This document shows, piece by piece, positions 6,878-7,796 of a DNA stretch of 7,796 bases; within the stretch, counting starts at the first letter, position 1; each line of letters starts with the position of its first letter. The notes beneath the pieces are model-generated. The model was given only the letters and a program-made list of their open reading frames with translations. It ran no database searches and had not been told where the DNA came from. Source of the DNA: Desulfobacterales bacterium. Lineage in GTDB: Bacteria > Desulfobacterota > Desulfobacteria > Desulfobacterales > Desulfobacteraceae. The stretch spans positions 1 to 7,796 of the forward strand of contig JAKSBM010000276.1 of NCBI GenBank assembly GCA_022361135.1, given 5' to 3'. The position numbers were made by a program, and so were the translations under genes.

Positions 6878-7796
6878 GATCCCCCCCCTGGTGCTGTTTC
6901 CAATACCGGGCCGAAATTAAAAGAATCAAGGCGCAGCCGGCAAAGAGGGCGGCCGAACCCAGGTAATCCCCAATGAGATCCATATATCGAAACAGCCCCG
7001 TTACCAGGACGGCACAGATGCCCAGGAAAAAATAATGGGAGCGATGTTCCCGGATCCCCTGGACAATGAGGCCGGCGCCCAGGATCACCATGACCAGGTT
7101 GGAAAGGACCTGGAAGAACAAGGGACTGGCCCATTCCCCGGGAAAAAGGGCACCGTAGAAAAGGACCAGGAAGAACAGGTGGCCCCCGATCAGGGAAGGG
7201 CTGCGGGCGGCCCAGACATGGAATCCCCCAGCCCCAAGGGCCAGGGCAAAGAAGAGGCCCGGGTACTGCCATTGGGCGTCGAATATGGCATCCCAGATCC
7301 CCTCGAACCCCAGGGCCAGGAGGACCACAAAAAAGAAACGCAGGCTCCAGAGCCCCAGGAGCAGGCCGTAGTCCTTGAAATCCTGCTCCGGCCGCCGGCC
7401 CATCCACAGGGCAATTCCATGGCAAACCACGAAAAAACACCAGGCCAGGGCCAGGCAATCCATGCCGAATTCAAAACCGCGGCCCTGCCCCAACCCCCAT
7501 GCCAGGCAGTACTCCAGAAATAGGCCCAGCCCCATGACCAGGGCCATGAAAAGACTTCGATTGGGTTTGCACCAGACCAGGAAGGCGGCCAGGGACAGGA
7601 GGAACAGGGGAAAAAAGGTGGGGAAATAGTTCAGCCCGGTTTCCACGGAAAGCCAGATGAATCCCAGGAGGGTGGAGAGGGAGAGCAGGAGGGACGAGCC
7701 GGTGAGCAGTCCCAGGGGCATCACCCCCAGGGCCCAGTAGAGGATGCCGTCGGGGTAATGCTCCCCAATGTGGTAAATCTGGGCAATGAGCATGAT
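6870..7796 (-). CDS. DUF2157-type polytopic membrane protein; 5' end outside window
   Basis: The minus-strand frame is open to the right edge, and the codon before ATG 7793 is still in frame (ATC). The visible 307 residues are therefore probably a C-terminal part. About nine to eleven hydrophobic segments are separated by very short loops. The first visible residues, AQIYHIGEHYPDGILYWALG, match the segment that in DUF2157 proteins precedes the main membrane bundle. The C-terminus, with RYMDLIGDYLG near 269-279 and a final helix ending in ARYWKQHQ, matches the family's typical end. The role is unknown, but such proteins are regularly found next to GDYXXLXY proteins, as here, suggesting a joint inner-membrane complex. 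The stop (6870-6872) lies inside the next gene's start region. Poly-G of eight bases encodes the penultimate glycines, and loss of one G would join the two frames. Family assignment is by motif and context. Confidence 0.8.
   Translation of the reverse strand: MMLIAQIYHIGEHYPDGILYWALGVMPLGLLTGSSLLLSLSTLLGFIWLSVETGLNYFPTFFPLFLLSLAAFLVWCKPNRSLFMALVMGLGLFLEYCLAWGLGQGRGFEFGMDCLALAWCFFVVCHGIALWMGRRPEQDFKDYGLLLGLWSLRFFFVVLLALGFEGIWDAIFDAQWQYPGLFFALALGAGGFHVWAARSPSLIGGHLFFLVLFYGALFPGEWASPLFFQVLSNLVMVILGAGLIVQGIREHRSHYFFLGICAVLVTGLFRYMDLIGDYLGSAALFAGCALILLISARYWKQHQGGDHG
6881..6888 (-). promoter_or_regulatory. G8 run: putative ribosome-binding site for GDYXXLXY gene within the DUF2157 3' end
   Basis: Eight consecutive G on the minus strand end three bases before ATG 6877. 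A purine-rich core in the upstream half of the run would give a more normal spacing of about six bases. The run also codes for the last glycines of the DUF2157 protein, so any change in its length alters that C-terminus. Confidence 0.4.

Overview
The window is a 7.8-kb piece of a GC-rich bacterial chromosome (roughly 60-65% GC by eye, rich in CCC, GGG and GGCC words). The organism is most likely Gram-negative. An alpha-2-macroglobulin-like protein paired with penicillin-binding protein 1C is a periplasmic defence and wall-repair module of diderm bacteria. The right-hand genes belong to families common in proteobacterial and deltaproteobacterial-type genomes. I cannot name the genus. No tRNA, rRNA, CRISPR array, integrase or insertion sequence is visible.

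Left part, positions 1-5266, plus strand: the 3' portion of a bacterial alpha-2-macroglobulin gene (yfhM type, truncated by the window edge, CLEQ thioester motif intact) overlaps by four bases a complete pbpC gene for bifunctional penicillin-binding protein 1C. The two are expected to act together. The macroglobulin traps foreign proteases that reach the periplasm, and PBP1C is thought to repair peptidoglycan.

Middle, positions 5267-5607: a convergent intergenic region of about 340 bases. It holds an AT-rich repeat patch, a long imperfect palindrome of about 92 nt with a perfect 10-bp inner hairpin, and weaker terminator-like hairpins, one for each converging operon.

Right part, positions 5608-7796, minus strand: three genes with overlapping ends. 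In transcription order they are a DUF2157-type polytopic membrane protein (its 5' end lies beyond the right edge), a GDYXXLXY-domain membrane-anchored protein, and an aspartate/glutamate racemase of the YgeA type. DUF2157 and GDYXXLXY proteins are a recurrent pair of unknown function. Tight coupling of that pair to an amino-acid racemase is the least expected feature of the window. The DUF2157/GDYXXLXY junction contains a run of eight G where loss of one base would fuse the two proteins in frame.
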